Positions 11,876-22,931 of a DNA stretch of 64,000 nt are shown one piece after another. The notes beneath the pieces are model-generated. The model did no database searches and was not told the DNA's origin. It saw nothing but the letters and a program-made list of their open reading frames with translations. Position numbers and translations under genes: made by a program. Each line of letters opens with the position of its first letter. Position 1 is the stretch's first letter. Source of the DNA: Diplodia intermedia (lineage: Eukaryota > Ascomycota > Dothideomycetes > Botryosphaeriales > Botryosphaeriaceae); contig JAKEKT010000105.1 in NCBI GenBank assembly GCA_021495925.1, positions 1-64,000 of the forward strand, in the 5' to 3' direction.

Positions 11876-14737
11876 ATGGCGGCGGCGCAGACGGTACCGT
11901 GCCGCACGCGTGCGTTGCGCGTGCTCTGCTCACGCCGCGCAGCTCCACCTACTCCACCGCCTATTCTGTCCACTTTGCCGCCATTGGCGAGCGGCTGACC
12001 GCCATCTTTCCGCCAGCGAGCACGCCTGCCACTCGGGATCTCTCCTGCGCATATGCGCATGGACATCCCGTAGTCGAACCATCTACGCTGCCCGGAACCT
12101 TGACCTTCACTTTGCCTCTTCCTTTGTCGCTTATCGCCTTCTCAATAATCCTTTTTTGGTCCCTCTGCTGAGGCGCCGCCTCTGCTGTAGAGGGAGGTTT
12201 TTCTACGACGTAATGGCTTTGACGAACTTTTGCTGAACAACAAAACCTGCTCGGATGAAGTTCGACATTTCACGCAAGCGGCATACTCTTCAGCACTCTG
12301 CTTCTTGGTTCTATTTCCTTCCGCTCTATTGGGCGCGAGACCACGACATGGCACACATCTTGATTCTCCTGTCGAACGAGTTGCATAGGGTGGTACCATT
12401 GGCTTGTTGCTACAACCGTTGGGTGTCTGATCACAGTCTATTCGGCCTTTTCCTTGTTTCTAGCGCCGGGCGCAGTGGGTGAGATGTGGGAAACTTGGGG
12501 GCGTCATTATTTTTGTTTGTCTTTATTTTGGGATACATATTGCTCGTGTACACGGCTCAAATATAGTGGGCGTACCGGGGGTGGTTGTGCAAACAGTGCA
12601 GGGGACGAGGAGAGAAGAGGAAGAGCACGAAGCTGGAAACAAGAATAAAACTGGAATTCACATGACATGAATGCTCAGTTCAGAAACGCCTGGTGCCTAC
12701 TGTCGGGTGGTCGAATGCTGGTGGAAGAAAGCAAACGAGGAAAAAGAGGAGCCAAAACGCCGCTGGGCCGGAACTGTGTCCGATGAGAGGCCCGGTAGGA
12801 GAGGCAACTGCTAGCAGGTCTGAAAACTATGCACAGCACACACATTGTATCCACAGCGCTTTCCTGCGTACGGGAAAGCCCAGGCAAGAGGTGGGAAGGG
12901 GAAGAACAGAGGCGGCGTTTGCATGGGTGCATTGATTTGTTGTGTTGGCTGTTTAGCCCTCGTTAAAGCGGCATGACTTCTTTGCCGCCGGCCCTAGAGA
13001 AACGGGATCCCGGCATGCTGTAACCTTCCCGTGGGAGCGAGCGAATGAGCAGGACGGGCCTGCCGGGGCGACGCTGGGGTGGGGAGGAGGGGCAAAGGAG
13101 AGCAGGGAATGGGAGCTGGGCGGCCTTGCTGGACCAATGAGAGGTCGGCATGGCCATTTTTAGCAGCCCGTTCAAAGACGATTGACACGAAACATGGGGG
13201 CGTGTGGAAGGCGGGCGCGTCGCCGTTTGCTTGTGTGTGAGATGGTGCATGTTCGAAGCGCCCGGGATGGACGAATCAGCATCGGCCAGCCTGGAGGGTG
13301 GGGGATGGTACCAGTACATGGTCGCACGGGCCGCCCGACAGCCCAGCGCGTCGGCGCTTAGAGCAGTAGCTGGGCGCTTATGAGCCACGCACCGTAGCGG
13401 GCCCGCGTATCGTGACCTGCTCCCGCTGCGGCTGCTGGTTGACAGCCTCCAGAAAATCTGAACTCAGCCGGAACAACCGACCGTCTTCTGTTCCTCCCGA
13501 TCAATTGAGCACCCTTCGCTTTGCTTCGCTTCGCTGTGCTGGTGCAGCACCCGCGCATCGCTGCCTCATATTGCGTGCGCATCCTGGTTCGCCCGTAGTG
13601 GGGTGGGTGCTGCCAACAGCAACGACGACCATGCTTTGTCCCAGGAACAAGGGCATCCATGCCCATCGGACACGCTAACCATACCGTGCCTCTTCCTTCT
13701 TCCTCTTGAACAGAACCGAGGTGTGTATTCAGCCAGCCATGCTGCGCTTCGGGAATCGACGCAGCCATCTACGGCCCCATGATACGCCAATGCTCCTGCG
13801 TGGGCGTGCGGTGCCGGCCATTGAGACAGGCGGGAATGAAAATAGAAACAGGACTGTATGTAGCATGCATGGGGCAGAAATGAAAAGTTAGAAAATAGCG
13901 TGCCGGGCCCTTATAAGATCGTCTCGCGAGGAGGCGAGAAGCGTGCACATCACACACTTGGCGCTGATAATAATGGATCAAGTTTCCTCCCGCGCGTTTC
14001 ACATCCCAGATGATATCCCGAGTTGCTAAGAACCGCGCGGTGGCTTCCAAAGGTCGCAACCCTTGATAATCTACTCATTTAGAGCCCGTCCCGCAGACGA
14101 TTGAAGCAATTGGTCAGACATAGACGTCGGACTGAGCACTACCAAGGCGTTTCAGACGGTAGCTTCAACCACCCACATTGACCGCGCATAACTTGTCGCG
14201 GGCATGACAGAGGGCAGCAGCGCTTTGCTCAAGTTGGGCCATGAAAACCCCTGGCGGCGTCTATTTTAGCTCCAGGGACCAGGCCGTGCACAGCATTGCC
14301 CTATTTTCGTGTTTCGTATGTTCATTTCACTTGCTGCCCTCAGCGACAATGATAATATCTATCTTGGCCTCTCCATTTCCCCAAATTCCAGCCCTCGTAC
14401 CATAGACGAAAGCAAACTCAGGCGACCGATTCTCCCCTTGGTCTCTCAAGCGAGACAGGAGAGCTCCATTATGTTCGTTTTTCATTTCTCCCTCAGGAAA
14501 AGGTGGCACAACAGGTATAACAATGCTGCCGTTAACAGTAACCTCTTTCTTTCCTAAAGCTAAGCCAAAAGCCCGCGCCATCGTTTCGAGCCGGACCTGG
14601 GTATCAACACGCCAAAACAAAAAAAAAGAAAACCAATATGGCTGGTGCTCGCGTCGGTGACTGAACCCGACGAGCCCAAATCGTTGTTCACGCCTGACAT
14701 GCCCAACGCCAAAGTATTAACGCCTTGTTGTTGCTCA
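11876..14737. other. 2.9 kb gene-poor intergenic region
   Basis: This lies between the 3' end of the Ser/Pro-rich gene and the 3' end of the leftward arrestin gene, so it should hold two 3' UTRs. Short frames on both strands (for example near 12963-13390 and 13358-13768) have no motifs or sensible splice extensions. I saw no tRNA-like B box. Composition is mixed rather than AT-rich, so it does not look like a RIP-mutated transposon. Confidence 0.45.
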
Positions 14738-17172
14738 TCACCGCTCGTATCTCGGTAAGTCTGTGGGATGTGTAGAAGGGAAGACGTATTCCTCATCGGT
14801 GAGCACGGGTGCCGAGGGGGCAAGAGTGTCAACTGGCGGAGCGCTTGGAGCGCTGCGACCGCCACCCGCTGCATCTTCATTGGCTATTTCGCCAGGTGCA
14901 CTGCGATCCATTTCGAGTCTTCTCCGCGCGAGATCGTGCTTGTCATCGGTAGCTGCGGCTCGGGAGACGTGGCTTGATTCTCCCTGCCTTTCTTCATACG
15001 TTGGGGCTGCCGTCTCCTCCGAGACACTCGGTGATGGCGGCGGCCCAAGCGCGTCCAGAGGAGGGGCGGAGGGGCCTGCCGCATCTGCTAAAGAAGCAGT
15101 TGGGTACAAGATATCGGGCCTCTCCTCCGGAATGACAGGTGCCGAGGGTGCGTGAATCGCATCAGCTGCCGAAGAGCCTCCCTCCACAGGCGGTTGACTA
15201 GGCATCAAACGTGCCTCCGCTCGGCGCAGTCGTTCTTTTTCAGGCAATGCATCTTCGTTTGTCAAGTCTGACACCGGATATGTAGGATGAGCGTATGGAT
15301 GCGGCACCTCTTCGCCGTATCCATCGTCGTAAAGAGGCTGGCCGTAGTAGTAGTTGTGTCGCTCACTTTGCAGAGGAAAGCCGGTTTGTTGTGACGCGTA
15401 ACCCGTCAGTTGGGATTGTTCCTCGGTAAGACCATTCGAATCCCCGCTGACTGAAAAAGAATGGTCCAGGTCGTTTTCGGACGTCGCTCTCCGTTTTCCT
15501 TTGCGCCTGTCACTGTCCCTGGTGCCGACTATCACTTCAAATACGCAGGAGACGACGCCTTTGTCCCTCCGTAACTGCTCCGTGTCCAAGAAATGACCCC
15601 CCCAAGCAGAAAAGACGCCCGAGTTGGTGTCCTCGGCCTTTCCAAGCTGTGGAGCAGATGCGAGCATCATGCCTGAATTAGAAAAGTATTTATCAAGCCC
15701 GGTCAGTTTGCCTTGAAGGTCCACAACAATCTCGACGTAATATTTGAAGGATATCATGGCCCCGGGAACGGATGTGATCGAGGGAAATGCGTCGTCGGGC
15801 ACACACACTGATGCTTTGACTTCAGCAGTACGCGTGCGAGGATCCACGATCAGGGGCGCAAATGACTGGGCAAGATCTTTCCGGAAAACATGACTCGATC
15901 CAGCAGAAGAAAGGGAGAGTCCGCCAAGGCCCGTCTTTGATTTCGGGTAGTAATCTTCGCTGGAAACCTTCTCACCCTTCGCGTTCATCACGACCGGGAT
16001 CGCAGGGTGCATGTCCACTCGCGCCTGCCGATAGAGAGTGACGATGATTCCGCGGAGGTTCTGGACGTGTTTGGTATGGCTGACACATATTTTCAGTGGG
16101 ATGTTGTCGCCCCGAAGGAATCCAGCCTTCAACAGCTCGATGGTAGCGGTGATGGGCTTCTTGTCCACAAAGACGGCCTTGGTCGAGCCCTGCTTGCCAT
16201 TCTCGGTCCCTCTTGCCGACAACGCTCCTGATGCGTTGGAGGACCCGCCTTGGCTGCTACTGAAATGGCTTTCAAAACTCGTATCGCTGGGTGCCGGGCT
16301 GCCCGGGGTGTCGACTTCGCTGAGCTCTGAGACTCGACTGCTCCGAGACGCCTCCGTTGCGGCCTGTCCGTTGGACTGGTCGCCACTGGATCCTTCGCCA
16401 TTGGACCGCTCTCCGTTGGAGCCCGAACCGGTATTGGTGCCCTTTTTGACTTTGCTTTTGGCTCTTGACCGGCGGGACACGCGCTCTAGAGTGACTATTC
16501 TCGGCTTGGGACGAATCAAAGGGGCGATGTCTATGCTCTCGATCAAGTAAATCTTCCTGTCGCAGGTCGCAGTGGGCATGATGGTGGTGGGGCGGGTCAT
16601 GGTTGATGTCAGCATGTACGAGATGGTCCCTCGCTCGAACTGGGCACGGGTCAGTAGCTTGCACACGGAGCAACGCGGAACAAGCGCCAACTCACGTCAA
16701 TGCTGCTGGGGAGGCCCTTGCTGGGGAACTCCAACTCAAAGTTGAACTGGTAAGTACCCTCGCCAAGACGGCCCTCACCGCACAGCACGACCTCGTCCTC
16801 GAACAGCGAGGCGAAGCCATTGCCAAAGTAGCCGCCGATGCGACTGCCTTTCCCGGTCGCTATCGCCGAGTAGTGCGAACGGTAGCCGTCGCCGGGCGAG
16901 TTGGGGTTCTTGTAGACCTGGACATAGCCGTGCAGAGACACAACGATGTGGGTGACGCGGATGGGCTTGACGACCCTGAGAATAACGGCCCCGGTGATGA
17001 TGTCGCCGGGCGAATACTGGCGGTGCGGGTCATCGGGCTTGATGTAGAACTCGGAGATGTAACGGGCCTTGGAGCCGAAGGGCGACTTGATGCGGGATAG
17101 CAGCGACCTGCCCGGGCCCGGGGACGGCGACAGCGACGTTGTTGGGGATGCGCGAGCCGTACTGGTAGGCAT
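14738..17172 (-). CDS. Arrestin-domain (alpha-arrestin/ART-like) trafficking adaptor
   Basis: Predicted alpha-arrestin of 792 residues. Such proteins link plasma-membrane transporters to Rsp5/HulA ubiquitin ligase for endocytosis. Exons 17172-16696 and 16639-14738 are joined by a phase-0 intron with a GTGAGT donor. The arrestin N fold starts near residue 38 (YISEFYIKPDDPHRQYSPGDIITG), with IRVTHIVVSLHGYVQVYKN as a typical strand pair. A second arrestin fold begins near residue 325 (PITATIELLKAGFLRGDNIPLKICV) after a Ser/Gly-rich linker at 215-310. The C-terminal third is acidic, Ala/Pro/Ser-rich and disordered. The protein ends LPRYER, an LPxY variant of the PY motif, and I see no classical PPxY. 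Ser-rich linkers suggest regulation by phosphorylation. The subfamily member cannot be named from sequence alone. Confidence 0.88.
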
Positions 17173-18172
17173 GCTCGGGACCAGGTGCTCACATCATGCG
17201 GCGGAGCCCGGGACGAGAGGGAGCGCGGCGAGCGACGAAGCCTCCGTTGTGCGCGGCAGGGGGCGGCAGCGGCGAGGCGCGACACGGCGGTTTCGGCGGC
17301 GACGCGACCTGTGTGGCATGGCACGTCAGCTTCAGCATTCGGGACCAGCAGCAGCACGCTCGACGGGCTGCGTGCTCGCGACGGTGGCCATGGGGGGTGG
17401 CGGCGTGCGGGTGGGCAGCGTGGCAGCCGGTGGCGGGCCTGGGGCGGGCGCGTCGTCAAACAGGGTGGGGAGGGTGTTCGGGGCGCGTACAGAACACACA
17501 CACAGGTCGCAGGGCGGGCGGATGGTTCAGCAGAGGTTGGTGTTCTTGGCTCGCTGAGTCTGAGGTGCCAAGATGCGGGACAAGACGAAGCGGTGGAACA
17601 GCGCAGGGGCAGAGGCACTGGGTCGTGAGCTGGTACAGTAGTATAATATAGGGAGGGCTTGGGCGGCGCAAGGGTGGCCGCTGACTTGGCTCCTTGTGAT
17701 GGACGAGGAGGGGACGCGGAGCTAGGGGGCCTGCTAGGCCGTGCGAGAAAGCTTGCTCTCGTCCCAGGCTCAACAGCGCAGCGCAGCGCTGCGCAGCGCA
17801 GTCGCACCCTGTGGCCCCGCGCCCGCCAGGCTTCCCGTCGCTGTCAACGCCAGGCCCCAGCAGCAGCAAAAGCGCGACGCCCCACGACTCGCGCCGATTC
17901 GGCAGCTAAAACCACTCAAGCCTTCGCCAAGCATCCGATCCCACGGGTCGGTGCGGAATGCACGCTGCCATTCTGTCGCCGCCAGACAAAGCGCTTATTA
18001 TTATTGGCATTCCCGTGCCAGCGCCCTGCGCCCTTGCGCCCGCCAAAGCCCATGAAGAAACCCCGCGGCCATGCCCCGCCCGCCCGTGCGCCTCGTCCGG
18101 ACTGCGATCGCTGCGTCATGCATCATTTGTTTCATTATGCTCTGGTCTGCCCTTCCGCTTCACGCCTTTCCC
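17173..18172. other. Promoter region of arrestin gene and 3' flank of SNF2-RING gene
   Basis: One kilobase of very GC-rich sequence upstream of the leftward arrestin gene and downstream of the leftward SNF2-RING gene. It contains a perfect 14-bp palindrome within a GCGCA repeat at about 17775-17800. Open frames here follow base composition and show no family motif. Confidence 0.5.
17775..17800. repeat. GCGCA-unit repeat with 14-bp palindrome
   Basis: Repeated GCGCA units are arranged so that 17781-17794 (GCGCAGCGCTGCGC) is a perfect palindrome. It sits about 600 bp upstream of the arrestin start codon. It could be a binding site or a simple slippage product. Confidence 0.7.
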
Positions 18173-21100
18173 TCACTGCCCCGTTCTGCTTTCCGCCGCC
18201 GCCGCCCGCAGGAACCGTCCCACCTCCACCTCCGCCTCCGCCTCCGCCCTGCCTGCACCGCCCGCCTTCGCCTGCCGCTGCCTGCCCCCTCGCCCGAAGA
18301 GACAGCTCCATACGTCTTTCTTGCTGACCATCTCGCCCCCGCCCTTCTTCTGCACGAGCAGCCGGGAAACCGGCGCCTGCTGCATCTCGAATGTGTTGGC
18401 CGCATCCAGCTCCTTCTCCTGCAACACCGGCGTCGACGAGCCTGACCGCCACTTTCCCTTGATCTGTCCTGCCATGTGCTCTAGCCGGCGCTGTACGCTG
18501 ATCTCGTAGATGTTCTCTTCCACCGTGTCCACTGCCAGGTACATGAACACTGTCGTCGGCCGTTGTTGGCCTATCCGGTGGATCCGCGCTATCGCCTGAA
18601 GCTCGATTGCCGCGTTGATGAGCGGCTCCATCAGGAAGACGTACGACGCGTTGACCAGGTTGAGCCCAGACGCATCCGACTTCGCGTCGAGGAGAAAGCA
18701 CTCGACGCTTGCATCTTGCTTGAATCTCTCGACGCTTCCTTTCTCTGCAATGTTTGAAAACCCGATCTTGAACTGCCGGAACGCATCGCCTAGAACCTTC
18801 AAGAAATCTCCGTATTGCGAGAAGACGACACTCTTGGATCCCGGATCGTTCTGTCGGATCCACAACAGATGTCTCGCTAGCGTGTCGATTTTGGTGCCAA
18901 ACGACCCGTTGAGGTCTAGTGTTTTGATCTCGTTCATCGTTGACTGGCTAAGTTCGGTGTAGATGGACGAGCTGCCGGACCCAGAAGATGAGGATCCGTC
19001 CGACAGCGGCGTCGCTTGATGTTCCTCTTGCGCGCGCAGTTCCTTCGGTTTGTACGTAATTTCATGGAAGTCGCGGTTCGGATTTAGGCGTCGTTTGCAA
19101 AGCGGACAAGTATGATGCTGCCTTGCCCATGCCGTGAAACATTCCTTGCAGTACTGATGACCGCACACCGTGAGGACGCCGATGTCGAAGTCATTCTGGC
19201 AAATTACGCATAGTCGAGGGCCCTCTTGCTCCTTAGATTCGGTTTTCAAATGCAGTAGAAATCTCTGCTTCGTCTTGAGACCTGCAAGTCGGTCGGCTAT
19301 CCTTTGCTCTTTCTGCTGCTGAGCATGCAGGGCCTCCTGATCAAGCTCTTCGTCCAGTTCCTCCTTATACGGTCGAAGCTGATCACTGAGGACCTGCAAT
19401 TGCCTGTAAAACTCCACCCGCAAGTTCATGCAAGCCCGGTCCGCTTCGAGCTCCTTTTCTAGCTCTATCAGCTTCTTTATCTCTGCATTGAAAATCCCGC
19501 CCGCATCTTCGAGTTGTTCTTCGGCCAGTTTTAGCTCGGCGCTGGCTCTCGCATTCCTGCTCTCCCAAGACCACTGCAAGGCAGTGGCTAGGGATCGAGC
19601 CTCGGCAATGATGCCCCGCAAAGAATCGTCGGCATCTGTGGGCTTGAGTCGATCTCGTTTCGCGGCCAGTTCCAGAAGCAACTCGGGTGCTGGGCCAAGT
19701 CCCTCACTGGCCTGTTTCCGTGCTGCGGTCGTTTCCTCGTCAATAAAATTGTTCGTCTGGCCCGTCAATAGGCGGTGCCTGTCTGCTATGATAGCACGAA
19801 GCATGGTAATGTATGCTTGGAGTTCATCTTGAGCCTTTGCGCTGGCCTCATACTCTTCGCCGGTGGTCTCTTCATCCTCTTCGTCGACCAAAGGCATCAG
19901 CAGTATTCGGGCAGCCTTTTGTCGCCACTCGTTAAGTTGAGCGCCTTGTTCATTGAGACTTTCAGTCAAGTGGTCCATTTTCTCCAGGATCCTTTGATTT
20001 TCTATTCCACCACGATCGTCGGAAAGAGGTAAATCTGAGATCGGAGACTGAGAAGCGCTGTTAGCTAGATAAGGCGTCTTTCAACATCATCGCACATACC
20101 TTGGCCTGAGCTTTGATCTTTCGCATGGTTCTTTCCGCTCTTGAATGGCTTTCCCGCAGAAGCTCCTTTCGTATTACTTTCGCTCGGTCATAGTACTTTG
20201 TCTCCAATCTTTCCAACTCTCGGAAGGCATCTGATTCAGGTTGTGTCAAGTCCTCATTGGTCTTAATCTGGTAATAGGCGGATGCAACGTAGAACGTGCA
20301 AATGTGCTCTACCTCGAGAGCAGATCGAACTGCCTTGCGAAGTATAGCAATGCGGCCAGATTTCTTCCCATTCTTGTCCTCCTCTTCGCTATCGCTCTCA
20401 CTCTCCTCCTTCAGATCTACCTCTGTCTCATCCGCTAAGTTCACGCTGTCGGTATTCCGCTTTGCCACTTCTTTGGCCAGCTCGCGGCGGGCGTCGGTGA
20501 CGAACATCTCGGCCTGCTCTAAGGCTGCGTTGTAGATACCCAGTGCGTTGCGGCTACGCTCAGTGTCATTCTTCACAAACCCGAAAATGTGGCCACGCAC
20601 GACCTGAGCCAAGACATGCTCCCGTTCTTCTGCTCTGACAAGTGTGTCATTCTGCTCGATCATAACGTCGAGCACCTCCTCAACCGTTCGTAAGGGCGCA
20701 TTGCCACGTCCCAAGGCCCGACGGTTGCGGCCACCAACCTGTGGATGAAGGCAGGTTTGCCGGAGGCGAGTCAGCCAGCTACGCAATCTTTCCACGATGC
20801 GTGGATCATCCAAATCGAAGTTCTCCTCTACCGGCTTGCCGTCCGGACTCAGCCCGCAGTCTTCGCAGAGCTGCTGGACCAGTTGGCCATAATTCTGTTC
20901 CTCAATTGGAGTGAAAGGAACGAGCATGACGATCCTTTTTTGGGGCGGTAGACGAAGCTCTTCGTGAACTTGGTCTTTTGTGTGGCGCAAAGCAATGGTT
21001 GAGAATATGTCATAGAAGGTCTTCTTATCAGTGCGGCCCCACAGAGACTTGGAGCTGCAGAACGGCTCAAGGCGGAGGAAAATGAGGAGTCCGAGAAGGT

Positions 21101-22931
21101 CCTGGATGTTTTTCCTTAACGGTGTTCCGGTGACAGCCCAGGCGTTTACCCGTGGAATTACCCTGGCCACCGTTGCGGCTTGGCTAACGCCGCTCTCTAT
21201 CATCTGTGCTTCATCCAAGCAGCATCTCCACCAAGATATCCGAACAAGAGGGCTCCGGCGGGGCTCGTATTGTTTCAGCCTGCGCAGGTCACGCTTCGGG
21301 GCTGTGTTTGCGTAGTGAATTTCCCGGGATAAAACATGGTATGTAGTGAGTACTACATCGTAATCCAGCAGTTCTTTGACCATGTCTTTATCTCTCTGTT
21401 TCTTCGGCGCTGTGATCGGTGGCATTCCCTTGTAATGGAAGACCTTGAGTTGAGGGGCATGGGTGTTCAGTTCTTTTTTCCATTGTTCCAATATCCCCGG
21501 CGGGGTGATGATGAGTGTTGCACCGCTAGCAGCGACTTCAGCACCTGTATAGCGATCGACGATGGTTGGTTGCTGAATCGTACGTCGGTGGAGACTGATC
21601 AATGCGGTGAGCTCAACCGTCTTGCCCAATCCCATCTCTTCTGCAAGAATTCCCCGATTCCTGGCCACTTCATCATCCGATAGCGCAGAGTTATCGGTGA
21701 TTATCATTCTTCGCAAATGACTCACAAAGCATCGACGCTTGTTGCAATCAAAGCCAGACTCGAACGAGAGGGCAGGATCTGTTGGTCGAGCATGCTCATC
21801 ATCTAAAGGGACGACGCTCCCCGCGTTTAATTCGACGGCCTCCCGTTGCAACATCCATTGGACAGATCGACGTTGAAATGGATAAAGCGTGCAGTTCAGG
21901 AGGTCCTTCGGCATATCAGGCGTCTCGGTGGGATCCTTGGGAGGCACATGCACGCTCTCGTAGAAAGATTGGATATTCCACGGGGTATCTGGGACGCTGG
22001 ATGGAGGAAAATAGTAAGAGAGCACTGCTTGCTCAAGGGCGACCATGGTACCGTTCGCCCGGCTACTTTCTTCACCCTCGATGCCAACGGCCCACAGAAA
22101 CTGTAGCTCCACGCACGGATTAGGTGCGTCAGAGGAGCTTGGCGAGACGGCGACGTGCGTGGAAAGCAGTTCAGATATCGGTGCCCTTTTCCTAGTAGAG
22201 GGCCCCGCATTCAAGAACCTTGCGATCAAATCCAAATGGGCCAGCAATGGTCCGAGCGGCTGTTGCGTTGCGAGGGCCACGGCAAGAGTTTTGGATGTAC
22301 TTTCCCGGGACAGTTGCAATCGCAAAGTAGACGGAGAGGTCAACCCTACCCCGGTCACTAGGAGATCTGGGACTTGTCCGGATGTTGCGAGGACCTGCTC
22401 GCCGTCCTGGAAGACCTGAAAGTTCGTTCAGCGGAGATCAGAAGAGATAGACGGCATACGCACCAGTTCGAATGTAATACGACAAAGGCAGACATGGCTT
22501 GGTCGTCCGCTATCCTTCCCCTCTGTCGCGGTAGAGTTGCCTGCAGTGATGCGCCGGCGCTTGTTGGGAGGCCCTCCAGATCTAGACGGCTCAGGATGCC
22601 AGCAATAGTCGCGAAATGTGGCTGCAGCATGTTGAGATAAAGCCGGGTTCGGCGCTTCAGGCGACAGCACTTCCACAGCCTGGACGTTCGTCGCGAAGTG
22701 AAGCATGCTGTCTGATGCAAAAGACTGGTCGCGAGGGAGCCGGGAGATGCAGAAGTAAGCCGGCGACGCGGCATGGTGACGGTGATGGCGAGGGCCAGGC
22801 ACCAGCCGATAAGGCCCGATACGAGGAAAGTCCGTCAACACGCGGCCACGTGATTTCCATTTTCGGCAAAACCTCGTGCTGAACCTTCCTTGTGTTTGCA
22901 AAGTCCGCAGGTTACTAGACGACTGTTGCAT
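18173..22931 (-). CDS. SNF2-family ATPase with RING finger, SHPRH/IRC20-like
   Basis: Predicted nuclear DNA-dependent ATPase and E3 ubiquitin ligase of the SHPRH/Irc20 type (1552 residues), a family tied to replication stress and post-replication repair. Exons 22931-22464, 22415-20100 and 20047-18173; both introns are phase 0. The ATPase N lobe has Walker A GILAEEMGLGKT near residue 420, ITPPGILEQW, VVLTTYHVL, a DEAQ box (CLDEAQMIESG) near residue 555, and AVTGTPLRK. Long acidic and coiled-coil segments follow. A C3HC4 RING (CVICQNDF...CGHQYCKECF...CPLCKRRL) lies near residues 1209-1250. The helicase C lobe follows (KSVVFSQYGDFLKVL, FLLDAKSDASGLNLVNASYVFLMEP, ARIHRIGQQRPTTV). The Gly/Ala/Glu-rich tail after residue 1500 is low complexity and its exact end is less sure. 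The 5' exon has no recognised domain, so the start is provisional. Confidence 0.92.
18221..18249. repeat. CCTCCG/CCTCCA hexamer-like repeat inside SNF2-RING C-terminus
   Basis: Short CTCCRC-type tandem units encode an alternating Ala/Glu/Val run on the minus strand near the protein end. This is a length-variable, disordered tail. Confidence 0.75.
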
